The notes: generated from the sequence alone by a model not told the origin. A stretch of DNA of 64,000 nt from Acanthococcus lagerstroemiae (GCA_031841125.1 CM063112.1:18006603-18070602), one strand, 5' to 3'; numbered from the stretch's first letter, positions 42,684 to 54,240 are shown. A program made the numbers and translations.

Positions 42684-44661
42684 ATGAACCAAACAGAGTT
42701 GGGCGTCATTCGAATAATACCTAATCACGAATAACAGATCAATCATTATTCGTTATTCATTATTCGTCAACGCGTAAAATTATTCATCAATCATTATTCA
42801 GTAAAATGAAGATGTGAATAATATTCGTCAATCATCGTTATTTGTTATTCATTGAGGACGCAGTAACAAAACAATAAATGCAACGTGGATCAGTGACGTA
42901 GCCAGGATTTTTCCAAAGAGGGCCAGGGGGCAAAATAAGATTTTCAAGGGTAAAAAAGTCGAAAATTGAAGTATTTAAAAAAAATCGCCACTATTAGAGG
43001 ACTATGTAAAAATATTGGGAGGGGGGATTTTGTATATGTGTGTGGGGGATGTAAAAATTTTTTTGGGGTGAGGAGGGGTATTTTCCTTAATATAAAAATA
43101 TTCTTTTGGGAGGAAGTATTTGGGGGTAAAAATATTTTGGGGTGGGGAAGGGGTATTTTCTTTGGTAGATTTTTTTGGGGGAGGAGGTAAGAAAATGTTT
43201 GGAGAGGGAGAATGGGGGGTAAAAATATTTTTTGTTGGGAAGATGAAAGGTGTAAAAAAATATATTTTTTGGAATTTATTTGGGGTGGGGGAGTAAAAAT
43301 ATTTCTGTTGGGAGGGGGGAGGGTGTAAAAAGTTATATTTTTGAATTTTTTTTGGGAGGCATATTTTTTGGTGTGGAGATATCTTTTCCCCTAATGTTAC
43401 TGGGGTAATTGGAAAGTAAATAAAGTTTTTCTGATTTTCTTGGAGGGGGGGGGGCAAATGACTGCGCCAGATGAGGGCAACGCCTCCTAGCCCCACTTTG
43501 GCTATGGGTCTGATTTCATTATTCGCGTGATTGATGTTATTGAATACTGATTACTGAACAATGAATGACTAATCGTTATTCAGACTTACAACTAACAAAT
43601 AAATTATTCGTTATTCATGCGCTTATGAATAACGAATAAATTATTCATTATTCATGAATAACAAATAACGGTTGCTTTATTCATTATTCGAATATTATTC
43701 TGCCCAACTCTGTTTGAATGTGATGAAGAAATCAAATGTTTCAACATATTCAGAGTTTGGCGTTATTCGAATAAGACGTTATTTGAATAATTTCATTTTT
43801 TGTCAACATATAAAATTATTCATCAATCATTATTTAGTAAAATGAAGATGTGAATAATATTCGTCAATCATTATTCGTTATTCATTGCGAACGCAGTAAC
43901 AAAACAAAAAATTTAACGAGGATCAGTGGCACAGCCAGGATTTTTCCAGAGAGTCGGCGGGGGGGGGGGACAAAATAAGATTTTCAAGGGGAAAAAAGTC
44001 AAAAATTGAAGTATTTTTCAAAAATCGCCAATATTAGAGGACTATGTAAAAATATTAGGAGGGGGGATTTTATGTGTGCGTGTGTTTTTTTGGGTGGGAG
44101 GAAGGGGTATTTTCCTTGATAGAAAAATATTATCTTTGGGTGGGGGAATAAAATATTTTTGGAGGTGGAGGAAGGGGTATTTTCTTTGATAGAAAAAAAT
44201 TCCGGAGGGAAAAAATTTTGCTGGAGGGGTATTTTCTGGGGAATTTTTTAGGGGGTAAAAATATTTCTTGTTGGGAGGGGAAGGGTGTATGAATATATAT
44301 ATTTTGGGAATTTTTTATGGGGGTAAAAATTTGGCCACGGGTCTGATTTCATTATTTGCGTGATTGATGTTATTGAATACTGATTACTGAATAATGAATG
44401 ACTACTCGTTATTCATACTTACAACTAACGAATAAATTATTCGTTCTTCGTTATTCATGCCCTTATGAATACCGAATAAATTATTCATTATTCATGAATA
44501 ACGAATAACGGTTGCGTTATTCATTATGCATTATTCAAATATTATTCTGCCCAACTCTGATTCATTCGCTTATGAATAATGAATAAATTATTCATTATTC
44601 AGGAATAACGAATAACGGTTGCGTTATTATTCATTATTCGAATATTATTCTGCCCAACTCT
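42684..44661. mobile_element. Composite hAT element inserted in the RTE, internally duplicated
   Basis: CAGAGTTGGGC at the left and GCCCAACTCTG at the right are flanked by GAACCAAA (42675-42682) and GAACCAAT (44662-44669), a one-mismatch 8-bp duplication. Two further right ends (about 43702 and 44548) and one further left end (about 43752) lie inside. Each half carries arrays of TTATTCGTTATTCAT / ATTATTCGAATAAT and a nested CAGTGACGTAGCC-type element. It has no transposase. Confidence 0.8.
42893..43513. mobile_element. Element nested in the composite hAT
   Basis: CAGTGACGTAGCCAGG at left and CACTTTGGCTATGGGTCTG at right are loose inverted ends. The interior is a G/T-rich minisatellite of GGGGGTAAAAATATTTT words. 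A second copy is at about 43925-44350, fragments at 31200-31336, and an inverted copy at 50932-51195. Confidence 0.65.
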
Positions 44662-45845
44662 GGAACCAATAAATGATTGAAAAGAGCTTTGAATACCAAA
44701 TATGGATCTATACATCGCCCTAATTGATTACAATAAAGCAGTTGACTCCTTAAAGCACGAATGTTAAATGCACTTAAGAATCATAAGGGATACCACACAA
44801 TTTTGTAGAGATATTAAAAGAGCTACATACATAATGAAGGATGTGCGAGAATAAGAACCACCGATATTGAAGGAGACTACTTTGAAATAAAGAAAGGTGT
44901 CAAACAAGGAGACCCACTGCCCCCTGCATTCTTGAACCGTGCTCTAGAGGAAATTTTTAGAAACCTAAACGAAAAGTGGGCAAATAAAGGCATAAATATA
45001 AATGGAAGAGGATCACAAATTTAAGATTCGCAGACGACATTGCCCTATTTGCAAATACGAAGGAAGAACTAGCCGAGATGCTAAATGAGATTACCTAACT
45101 TTTACAGAGGGCAGACCGGATTAATAATGAACAAGAAAAAACCCAAAATTTCAACAAACAATGAGAAAAATTACTTGGGGAAAAGATAAACGGGACAGAA
45201 ATAGTAGAAGAAGCACTTACCTAGGACAAAAAATTGCATTTAATAATTAAACTAAAAGAGAAATAGAAAAATAAAAGAATCACAAAAACATTGGCAAAAT
45301 ACTGGACTCTCAAAATTATATTTAAAGGTCCCTATAAGATACCTCAGCAAAGGGAAGTCTTTAATATGTGTGTCCTCCCGACCCCAACATATGGGTGCGA
45401 TGGTCCCTAAACCAAGAAAGCTTAAATAAAATTAGAGTAACCCGAAAATACAATCGAGAGATCAATTCTAAATATTAAAAGAAGACTGAGTTCCAATCGA
45501 GAAAATAAAGAAAAAGCTAAAAAATAAAAAGACAGTGAGGAATATCAGGAGAAAAAAATGGGGTTGGGCAGGACACATAGCAAGATTTACGGATGACCGA
45601 TGGACCCACCATACAACATTCTGGCGGAATCCCAACAGAAAACGAAAAAGAGGACATCAAAAACCAGATGGGGGACGACATACATAAGTTTCTAACCATA
45701 AAAAACTACAAAATAATTGCAGAAAATAGAAAAGAACGGGATCGTCTGAAGACTTTTGCCCAATATGGGTCACGGAGTACCGACACCATCGCGTGAGCCT
45801 ACTTCCAAGAAGGTATTTAAGTGACAAACATGAAAAGTAGTAGAT
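44662..45845 (+). pseudogene. RTE-type non-LTR element, 3' half (RT palm to C-terminus)
   Basis: Continues the RT cut at 42683: MDLYIALIDYNKAVDSLKH, then LRFADDIALFANTKEEL (FADD box at 45027-45038). Further on, KMGLGRT / WGWAGHIARF appears in alternative frames near 45555, then DRWTHHTTF and KRKRGHQKPDGG, the usual RTE C-terminus (WKWAGH-AR, RW----W-P, KR-RGRP--RW). Many stops. Removing the inserted hAT joins both halves at LHVMNQ. Confidence 0.75.
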
Positions 45846-45944
45846 ACAAGAATTAAAAATTTTCTGCAATTTCAAAATTGATTTAACATTATTGGAATTT
45901 GGAATTCACATCAGTGGAATACTGCAGCAACTATACTCAGAGTT

Positions 45945-46225
45945 ATTCCGTGGGGGGGGGGGGGTGAAAGTCATAACTGATTCAACTCAAAATTCCCAAG
46001 TGTCAAAAAGCTTTTGAATTGGATTTTCCCAACTTCTCAACTCAAAACTCCCAGCAAGTGTATTTAAAAAAAAAAACTTTTTGAATAAATTCTTGGATTT
46101 TTCCAACTCTACCGAAATTTTCCAACTTCAGCTGACTGAAATGGTAAATATTCCCAACTACTGAGTAAAAAATTTCATACAGGGGGCAAGTTCCCCCCTC
46201 CTCCTATCGATACCTACCTGACTAT
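45945..46225. repeat. Degraded copy of the 34034 MITE family
   Basis: CAACTCAAAATTCCCAAGTG, AACTTCTCAACTCAAAACTC, GACTGAAATGGTAAATATTC and CTATCGATACCTACCTGAC follow the order of 34034-34389. The left terminus is replaced by a G13 run. Confidence 0.6.
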
Positions 46226-46229
46226 ACTG

Positions 46230-47135
46230 CGAAGAGAGAGGTCTAATTTCTTGAACTATAAAATACTAAGTTCATCCGTTGAAACAGTAGTAAGGTAGAC
46301 GAAACAGAGAAAAAAAAAATCAAAATTTTCTCCACTGAAAGCAATTTTATTAATAAAATAAAATTGTAGCCCAGCTTTCCATCTAGCTCCTTTGACGACG
46401 TCCTAGTTTACATTACAAAGGGGGGGGGGAAGCACGAAACTAAAAGTACCTAATTTATATGCAAATTGAAAATGTACAAAAAATTAAAATTTTCTGTATA
46501 GTTACATGTTATGATATTCGTTCGAAAATTTAAAATTTACATTATGCTAAAATAAATTTCAGGAGGGTTGTGAAAGTTTGCAAGTTTTATAAGTGAAAGG
46601 CGACTCAGAAAAGTTTGAAAACCACTGATCACTGATCAGAAGCCAAGTCTGACTTTAGGAGCTACAGTGCGGGGACAATTTTTGTAGCCAGTTTCGTAAC
46701 TAGAAGAGCTAGTTTAGTAGTCATATTGATACCCCACAAAGGAGGGCACCACTCAGTACTGGCGGTTGAAAAGCAAATAAACATATTTTTCTGATGTTTC
46801 TCATCCGGCAAAAACGATTTTGGGAGCATTTCCGAAGAATCACTCCCTTCATCCTTCTACATTTTCTGAAATTACATTTTGGCATCAAATTCGCACTACA
46901 AATTTTTATTTGGTATCTTTTGTAACCCTGATAAGGCTCCTTTAATTTCAAGGATAGGCGATAGAGCTCTTCCCGCCCATCTCAATGAGTACTAACTTCG
47001 CCTCGAACTTAAGATTTCGTAGCCCATAGCCCCTTCAACTCTGAGATAAGCAATACACTCACGTAACGCTCTTTGCGAGTCTTCAAGCGAGTATAGAGTT
47101 CATTTCCTTTCGTAAGGTGTGTGCCAATTCACTTT
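46230..47135. other. No gene recognised
   Basis: Unassigned. A 70-base stretch (CTGAGATAAGCAATACACTC, 47040) recurs in diverged form at 47558, on the other side of two MITEs. Confidence 0.45.
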
Positions 47136-47138
47136 TTC

Positions 47139-47360
47139 TTCTTCTGTAGTCCAGTGCGCTTTAGGCTGTTATGCCAATAACACTCACTGATTGGACAGAC
47201 TGCATAATCATAGACAACCAATAGGAGCACACGACTAAACAGGTTCACCATACGGTACTACTCGCGACTATGACTACAGGACCACAAGAGACAAGTCTCA
47301 TTTAGGGTACTCCACAGATGATGACATAACAGCCGAAAGCGCTCTGGACTACAGAATAAG
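47139..47360. mobile_element. MITE with about 37-bp inverted ends
   Basis: TTCTGTAGTCCAGTGCGCTT then TAGGCTGTTATG pairs with CATAACAGCCGAAAGCGCTC then TGGACTACAGAA. The interior has CCAATAGGAGCAC. Non-coding. Confidence 0.75.
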
Positions 47361-47367
47361 AGGAGGG

Positions 47368-47545
47368 GGGGAACTGCGAAAATCCCATCTGACTCAATTC
47401 AAAATTCTCAAGCATCAAAGCAAAAAAAAAATACAAAATTTTTTGACTTGCTGGATTTCTTCAACTCCGCCTCGCTTAAATGGTAAATTTTCCCAACTAC
47501 TGAGTGAAAAAAATCCCCCCCCCCCTTTATCGATACGTCTCTGAA
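47368..47545. repeat. Partial copy of the 34034 MITE family
   Basis: ATCCCATCTGACTCAATTC, CAAGCATCAAAGCAAAAAAA, TTAAATGGTAAATTTTCCCA and TTTATCGATACGTCTCTG correspond to the 34034 element, with the right end partly preserved. Confidence 0.6.
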
Positions 47546-47720
47546 CCCCCTTAACTTTGAGATAAGCGATATATTCACATACATTTTCTGTCAATCTTCA
47601 AGCATTACAGCAAAATCTCCCCCTGATTTCCCGCTCACCTCTCACAAGACCCCCCAATTTCACATTAGAAACTACAGCAAATTTAGCACCCCCGTCAATT
47701 TGTCGGCACCGGCGCCTTAG

Positions 47721-48283
47721 AATTGTCATTTCTCAACCACCAGAGTACTTGCGGATGATTAATGGAAATCAACTTGCAATGACGTTCACCACCGTCACCG
47801 AGCCATCGAATGCTTACGTATTTGAATATTTATTTTTTATTATTCATACGAACCCACGTAGGTGCTATAATCGAATACACATTGCTGTTACAGGTACAAA
47901 TTTTTCGAGTCTATTTATGAAGATATAGATGAGTCGACGGCTTTCGAAATCACCTTTATCGTTTGTTCTGTTTCACTCAGCGTTCTCTTTTTCATCCTGT
48001 TAATGGGCTTGTGTGTTTCTTGTTTCAAACGGCGCAGTAAAAGTAAGTTCCACGGTTTGCAGAAAATTTGAACCAGTAAAAAGAGCGAATAATTACGTTT
48101 TTTTTAGGAAGAACTTTAATACGATCAATTATTACACCAGCAGGTAGAAAAAGGAAGACCTACAATCCGACGACATACTTCAAAAACTCGCTTTGTAAGT
48201 CGATAGAAGACAGCATCTACTTCTCCGAGGTATCGCCGTCATCCTCGGACAGTATATCCAATGGTGAGCTCACTGCATCGTGA
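47721..48283 (+). CDS. Host-like single-pass membrane protein gene, 3' exons
   Basis: Exon 47721-about 47817 or 47861 follows TTAG and reads SQPPEYLRMINGNQLAMTF, then NAYVFEY, the pattern at the end of CUB domains (N-L-I-F-T----F-Y). Exon 47894-48042 (or from about 47910) has FEITFIVCSVSLSVLFFILL, a transmembrane helix, then CFKRRSK before GTAAGT. Exon 48108-48283 (intron of 65 bases) continues in phase as a basic then Ser-rich tail, ending NGELTAS and TGA. The first junction is uncertain: the phase-true options are a 32-base intron or one of about 90 bases. A GTGAGC donor at 48265 leaves room for more exons. The CUB call is tentative. Confidence 0.7.
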
Positions 48284-48629
48284 ATTACAAGATTTTACTA
48301 GAACTGTTTAAGCTGACCATGAAAATAGGTAGGCTACGCAAGTGCCCCTCCAAGTACTATCGCGTAGAACATATTAGGACAACAATTCATTCCAAAATCC
48401 ACAGCTATCCTGCTACAACTGAATTAACATTCATTTCCAATACGTGTAGGTCATAGGCGGGTCCAAAGTACAAAATAACCCGCCACTAGATAGCTTTAAT
48501 TTAATATTAGTATTATTATTCATTTCCTCAATAAAGACGGGAGGCAGCCACCGTGGAGGAAAAAGGCTGTAATACCTATACACCTGTTTCCAAGGAAGAA
48601 GAACGGGAAGAAAAATGCAAAAAGGTCTG

Positions 48630-49270
48630 CATTTGTTGTATTATAATTGCAGGTGGATGGTAGGGGAAGACAGGATATACGAATTTGAAAACGAGAAAGA
48701 AGAAATAAAATGGGATACAATATAGGATACGGGAAGTAAGGAAACGGGGAGAAGAACTAACACAAGGAAAGAACGGAAAATTCATGTATTATTATGGGGA
48801 GACAAGAGAGTATAGGGGAGTGGGGTTTTATGTTCGAAAACCAATAATGAGGAAAATCAAAGAAATTGGAGGAGTCTCTGAACGGATCTGCTACCTCATA
48901 CTCTCAGTGGAAGACAAAGTCAATGCATTGATAGTCCAAATATATGCCCCAACAATGGAGGCTAAGGAAGGAGAAAGGGAGGAATTCTATGCAAAGCTGG
49001 AAGAGCTTTTGGAGTCAAACGAAGCATATTATACAATGATAATGGGAGACTAGAATGCAAAAATTGGCGGAAACGAGGGAGGGTCGGGAATCTTGAGTAA
49101 ATATTGTTTACGAATCAAAAACAAGAACGGAGAAAGATTAATGGAATTTGCATCCCCGCAAAATCTTAAAATAGCAAATACTTTCTACAAGAAAGGACAA
49201 GCCAGAAAATTCACATGGATATCTCCCTATTAAAAAACCAGAAACGAAATAGACCATATTTTAACAAATG
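48630..49270 (+). pseudogene. RTE-type endonuclease domain, second element
   Basis: Frames read YYGETREYRGVGFYVRKPI, ILSVEDKVNALIVQIYAPT, EAYYTMIMGD (stop where GDWN should continue), NAKIGGNEG, FYKKGQARKFTWISPY and EIDHILTND. This follows the RTE endonuclease motif order. A stop in the GD-x-NA motif and several others mark it as dead. The RT linker resumes at 50014 after a MITE insertion. Confidence 0.75.
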
Positions 49271-49380
49271 ATATGAAGATATAATACAAGACGTTTCCAC
49301 ATTGACTAATTTCAACTTTTCATCGGACCGCAGAATATCACGAGCAATGATAAGATGGGGAAGAAGAATAAAATACAACA

Positions 49381-50013
49381 ATTGAGGACCTGAGTTCCAA
49401 AACGCGCTTAGTAAAAAATCGAAAATCGAGTTTTTAGCGCAACCTGGTGGAGGAAAAGAAAAGGCACCTTTCAGAGTTGGTTTCACGTTTTTATTACGAC
49501 TTAGAGTTAACTAAACCTTTTTTTCGTTCTTTTTATAATTAATACTGACTTACTTATTTTTTCAAATTTTATGAATATAAGACTCTTACAACTGTAAGTC
49601 ATACTTGCTTTTTCCTGTTCTGGGGGGGGGGGTACAAGGAGGTATCAAGGGCGGAGGGAGGAGGGCATTGCTCACGTGTGCCTCGTTCACCGGAATGGTT
49701 GTCTCTAAGCTGTATCTTCCGATTTCCGACAGTTTCTAGGTCTAGATATACGACTTTTGACCTTTAACAAGTATGACATGGTCTACCAAAACGACCTAAG
49801 TCCACGACTTCCTCCACTTTGCACTCCCATAGCTCGAAGACTGTTCGCACGCCAACCTTTATACTTGGGTGGTATTAGCATTGACCCCTCCTCTTCCCAT
49901 CCACGCAATTGAATCAATGTTACCACTCATCTCTCAATAGTCAGAAGGTTTTTTTCGATTTTTCAACAAGTCATTGTTTGGACTAAGCCTGTTTTGGAAG
50001 TCAGGTCCTCAAT
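49381..50013. mobile_element. 633-bp inverted-repeat element inserted in the RTE
   Basis: ATTGAGGACCTGAGTTCCAA then AACGCGCTTAGT pairs with ACTAAGCCTGTTTTGGAA then GTCAGGTCCTCAAT. AAAAAATCGAAAATCGA and TTTTTTTCGATTTTTC also pair. The RTE reading resumes outside both ends. No transposase. Confidence 0.75.
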
Positions 50014-50388
50014 TATAAGAAAAAAGAGAAATTTGCTATGAAAATGATCCCAGTACACAGGTACGATGAATATAGGGAAAGGGTCAAAGAAATTACTGAA
50101 AGGAGACAAAAAAAAATGAAAACTCAGTGCAAGAAAAATATAAGAAGCAATTATAGAAGGTAACAACGAATACGGGGTGGTTAGTGAAAAAGAAATAGCG
50201 TATGATAAACTAGGGGAAGCAACTGCACAAGAAAACTTTTTTGGCACCAACGGAGAAAATAAAATTGACAGAACTGAAGAAATTAGCCCGACAACAAATT
50301 CGTAATAAACAATGGATCCATAAAAATGGCAACAAAAGAACTGAGCAAAGGGAGAAAGTTGGTATTGAAGGTAGAAAACAAACAAGGG
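50014..50388 (+). pseudogene. RTE-type linker between endonuclease and RT
   Basis: TACACAGGTACGATGAATAT, GGTCAAAGAAATTACTGAAA and AAGAAATAGCGTATGATAAA match 56021-56300 closely, giving the same element type. It is cut at 50389 by repeat A. Confidence 0.65.
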
Positions 50389-50875
50389 GCAGGGGCGAAA
50401 CTACATGGGGTGTGGGGTAACCCCCCGCCACCACCACCAAAAAAAGTTGACAGTCGGCAAATTTTGAAACAGTTAATTTGAATTTTTCATTTTTTATGGA
50501 TGTTTGTTTATTTTTTATTTTTTTTTTTCAATTAAAAATATTTCGATTAAAAATCGGCAAATTATTAATTATTAAAAGATTGTCGGCGAATTTTTAGTTT
50601 CCTCTCCAAACTGAAAATCAAATTTCGTATCTGAAAATAGAGCACCCGGAACTCCTGTCAGAGACTAGTCAGTCAAAAGCCGAAGGTTTTAAGCTGAGTA
50701 TCGAACGTTATTTGAAAGGTTGAAACAAAGCTGAGATGTGGTAGCAAACGTTGGATGATTTCGAATTTCGATGACTATTCTGTTCTTACTATAGATTCTC
50801 TGTTTGACCCAGAGCCTAAGATTTAAGAAAGTTGAACATTTTATTAAAATCTAAAAGCAGACCGACTGTTTACCA
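50389..50875. repeat. Repeat family A, 5' part
   Basis: Starts CAGGGGCGAAACTACATGGG. It follows the 27302 copy through TCGGCGAATTTTTAGTTT, GAGACTAGTCAGTCAAAAGC and CTGTTTGACCCAGAGCC, with internal deletions. Confidence 0.7.
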
Positions 50876-50931
50876 TGGGGGAGGGGGGCTTGAGGATACA
50901 CATAGTATATAATGTGAAGAGTTATACGAGG

Positions 50932-51195
50932 CAGTGGTATAGTCAGGGGGAAAAGGGTGCGAATGCCCCCAAGGCACCTGAAATTGAATATAAAATATGC
51001 AGAAATTAGCAATTTTTCGCATTAAAACACGTTTTTTCGAAAAACTTTTGCTCGAGTAGTAATTTTACTTTCATTTTTATACAATAGTCCTCTAATATCG
51101 GCGATTTTAAAAAAAATACTTCAATTTTCGACTTTGTATCCCTTGAAAATCTTACTCTACCCCGCCCGCCGGAAAATTCTGGCTACGTCACTGAT
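50932..51195 (-). mobile_element. Inverted copy of the 42893-type element
   Basis: On the minus strand: CAGTGACGTAGCCAGAATTT (from 51196), AAGATTTTCAAGGGATACAA, GAAAATTGAAGTATTTTTTT and CTCTAATA-type words as at 42893. It ends at CCCCTGACTATACCACTG. Confidence 0.6.
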
Positions 51196-51199
51196 TGAA

Positions 51200-51829
51200 T
51201 TTGATATCAAAATTCATACTGAAAATTGGTGATTCAACTTACCGACAACCAGTTGAAAAAAAAATTGAACAGATCGCGTGAAAAAAATTGACACTTAGAA
51301 CGATCAAATTTTTGAACTTTTGGAAGTAAAAACACTCTAAGTATTTCTGTGGACTTATCATCAGTTCTCAAACAGCCATTCAGGCATTTAGCCATCGATA
51401 TTCAATGTGAACTGGATCGCGAGCCTACCACTGTGTTCGTGAATATAGTAATGTGACACAAGAAAAAGGTCTGTGTGTCTGAAACTGCTGGATGGACACT
51501 CGGGCCCTTTTCTTATGACACGTCACATTATAAACAACGACAAACATACGATTCTTCTATCTTTCAAAGCAAAATCAGTTTATAAACATTAAAATATAGT
51601 GGAACGAAAAGTTTTGAACAGAACTAGCGAGAAAAATAGAAGGAATTCTTTATTTTTATTAATGAAATTTTGCCAGGGGAGGCTCCGGTAAGCGTTAGGT
51701 GGTGCTCAGTACCCCCCCCCCAGTACCATGCTGGCTAGGGGCCGGGCGTAATGATGATTTTTTAAAATGGTGGTATCTCTGCCTGGGGGGGGGGGACTCA
51801 AGATACCTCTAGAGGGGGCTAGTGATGTT
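51200..51829. other. No gene recognised
   Basis: Unassigned. An imperfect inverted repeat TAATGTGACACAAGAAAAAG / CTTTTCTTATGACACGTCAC lies at 51455-51533. Confidence 0.4.
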
Positions 51830-52143
51830 AATAGTATCGATACTATTCGATACCGTATCGATACTTTTTGGTATCGACGGTATCGATACCTTTTTTAAAG
51901 TATCGAATACCATATCGATAAACTAAAATGTTCAATTTTGCAACTTTTCGTCAATTCGGTCAATTAAAAGTTCGTGTTCTGACTCTGAGTGCTTGTAGTT
52001 TTTTATTTCAATATATTAATTACTTGAATTTAACAATGTAAGTTGAAAAAAAATGAAAAGGTAGATATAAGAAGTATCGATACCAATCCTCAAAGTATCG
52101 ATACGTATCGATACCAAAAAAAATCGATGCTTTAACATCACTA
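51830..52143. mobile_element. hAT-type MITE with perfect 8-bp duplication, TATCGATA-rich
   Basis: TAGTGATGTTAATAG on the left and TTTAACATCACTA on the right are flanked by GAGGGGGC at 51822-51829 and 52144-52151. The interior holds about eight TATCGATA or GTATCGATAC words in two clusters around an AT-rich centre. Non-coding. Confidence 0.9.
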
Positions 52144-52185
52144 GAGGGGGCTCAGCGCCAGCTTGCCTCCCATGGCTACGAGGCT

Positions 52186-52290
52186 GTCTAAAAGTTGAAA
52201 GCAAAAGACTTATTTTCCAATGTCACAAATTGAATCCGATAGCAAATGTTCTATTATTTAATTTACGTGCTTTGGTCCTGGTGAATATAG
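52186..52290. repeat. Repeat family A, 3' segment
   Basis: CTAAAAGTTGAAAGCAAAAG, TTTTCCAATGTCACAAATTG and CCTGGTGAATATAGAAG match 29268-29380. Confidence 0.6.
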
Positions 52291-52645
52291 AAGGGAAATT
52301 TAGTCTGGAACAAAAGTCAAAAATCCCTGTTTTTCCCATAAGAACGAAAGGGAGCTTGTGGCATGGATTCCCCTAAATCCGATCGACCTGAAACTTCGTA
52401 GTTTTTTTTTTAATTGATTTTTATTGATTCCATTGGAACCAATTTAGGAGACGAATCAGAGGAAATTCAGAAAGAAAAAAGATCACCAAGAGTAAATAAA
52501 AACCACCTGAATGTGTAAAGGAAGTTGTGTGTTCCTCTCAAGTATTCATCATATCCTTCCAGCTTACCCTCCCAGACTAGGATATGCTCATGTGCGCATA
52601 TGTGAGTGTTTGGGGGAATAAGGTTCCAATCTGCATTTGCAGGGA

Positions 52646-53195
52646 CGAAACTATGGGGGGGGGTGGTGAAAAAACCAATAATTTGACAGTCGGCAAATTT
52701 TGAAACTGTTTATTTGAATTTTTCACTTTCTAAGGTATAATACTCGTATTTTAATGAAGCCTGAAAATGTCTTCAACAAATTCGGAAGATCCTTGAAGAC
52801 TCAGAGAAGCCTGAAAGAGTCCTAAAAGTTTTACATAAGTAGGAGGAGGAGGTCTTGATGGGTCAAAGGAGTCTTATTATCTTAGTATTAAATGAATCCA
52901 AGAAACCTCTCGGATGGTGTATGTTTGCCCAAGGGCCGAGGATGGAGAATGTCTCAAGCGACTCACTATAGAAAAGGCGCTTCAAAAAAAGGTAAAAAGA
53001 GGAACGAAGGAAGGAAGAAAAATAAAGAGTAGAAAAAAGGCAGACTATTTTTGAGGGTACAAGGACGTTCTCAGAAATTAGACCATATTTTGCTTCTGGT
53101 TTTTTTTTTTTTTTTTTTTTCAAGTCGGAAATATTTTTGATTGAAAAATCGGCAAGTTTTCAAATTTTTTGAATGTTTTGTCGGCGAATTTTTAG
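52646..53195. repeat. Repeat family A, 5' end, interrupted
   Basis: CAGGGACGAAACTATGGGGG and TTTGACAGTCGGCAAATTTT start the copy. From about 52740 to 53120 foreign sequence ending in a T22 run intervenes. TTGATTGAAAAATCGGCAAG and TGTCGGCGAATTTTTAGTT then resume. Confidence 0.6.
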
Positions 53196-53556
53196 TTATG
53201 CTCTTAAAAAAACTAAAAAGTAATAAAGCTCCAAGTCCCAATAAAATCAGCAATGAAACGCTCAAAATACTCATGGAAATATTAATCATCCCACTAGCGG
53301 AACTATTCAATCAATATTAGAAAAAGAAGAGATGCTAAAACAATGGGAAACAGGGGAAATAATTTTAGTTCATAAAAAAGGAGATAGAAAAAGCATAGCA
53401 AATTACAAACCAATATGTTTAATACAAGGTTTGAGTAATTTTTTTTTCAACTATTGTCAAAAATATTTTACGTACAATCAACTAGATATAAATCAGAGTC
53501 GAGAACAAGCGGGCTTCCGCAAAAATTACTCAACAATAGACCAAATGTTCATTGGC
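53196..53556 (+). pseudogene. RTE-type RT fingers segment, copy 1
   Basis: SNKAPSPNKISNETLKIL, KQWETGEIILVHKKGDRKSI, ANYKPICLIQGLSN and REQAGFRKNYSTIDQMF are RT blocks. Nearly identical to 56430-56794, including the breakpoint with repeat A. Confidence 0.75.
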
Positions 53557-53715
53557 ACTGCAAGCGCGAACGAGTCGTCCTCTACAAGTTTAGGCACGTG
53601 AAAAAAAAACTTTAAAAAGGAACGACTGAAACTCTACACGTTTTAGAAAAATGTATCAGATTGAAATAAAAATGGTCTCAATGGAAGGGAAATTTTTCTG
53701 ATTTTTTAATGAGCA
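53557..53715. repeat. Repeat family A, middle segment
   Basis: CTGCAAGCGCGAACGAGTCG, AAGTTTAGGCACGTGAAAAA and AAAATGGTCTCAATGGAAGG match 27820-27945 and 56795-56935. Confidence 0.65.
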
Positions 53716-53899
53716 TTTTTTATTGTATTTTAATATTATTTATTTTAATTGATGATTTTTCCCCCTAGGTTTTTGCTTATGACTTCTGACAACAACTACA
53801 TTTGTGGAGACCTCATTATCAGGACTTACACTGTCACACATCTGTACACATCAGTATCATTCAAATTTAGATTTTTTATAGAGAGAACATTACTATCAA

Positions 53900-54240
53900 G
53901 GTTGAGATGAACTCGTTCATTAAATTTTACCATTTCATTTTCACGTCTATACCAAGTCTTATAATCTGGAAATTGTTGCTCATCATAAACACATTTAAGG
54001 ATAATGTTTTAGAGCCTTCCTCTGCTACTAAAGTCTTAACCCAATATTTCAAGACATATGGATTAGGGAAGTACTTAATAATGGGTAAGTCATCATTAGG
54101 AGGACATTTGTCCACATATATAGTTCTATGGAATCTATTTGAGGTGATTTACGATCATGATCTGTGTATAATTAAAAAATTGAAAAAGCCGACGGATTCG
54201 GATGAAATTGTTTTAAAACAAATATTTTAAATTTTGAGAA
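53900..54240 (-). pseudogene. Possible transposase fragment, uncertain
   Basis: The minus frame 54115-53927 reads PPNDDLPIIKYFPNPYVLK then YWVKTLVAEEGSKTLSLN. The spacing loosely resembles the K-W-K region of piggyBac transposases, but no catalytic motif is seen. A 107-codon plus-strand frame overlaps it. Function is undecided. Confidence 0.25.

Noticed and set aside
42966..43496. 164-codon minus-strand frame rich in Pro/Lys/Phe
   Set aside because: It reads through the GGGGGTAAAAATATTTT minisatellite of a nested element.
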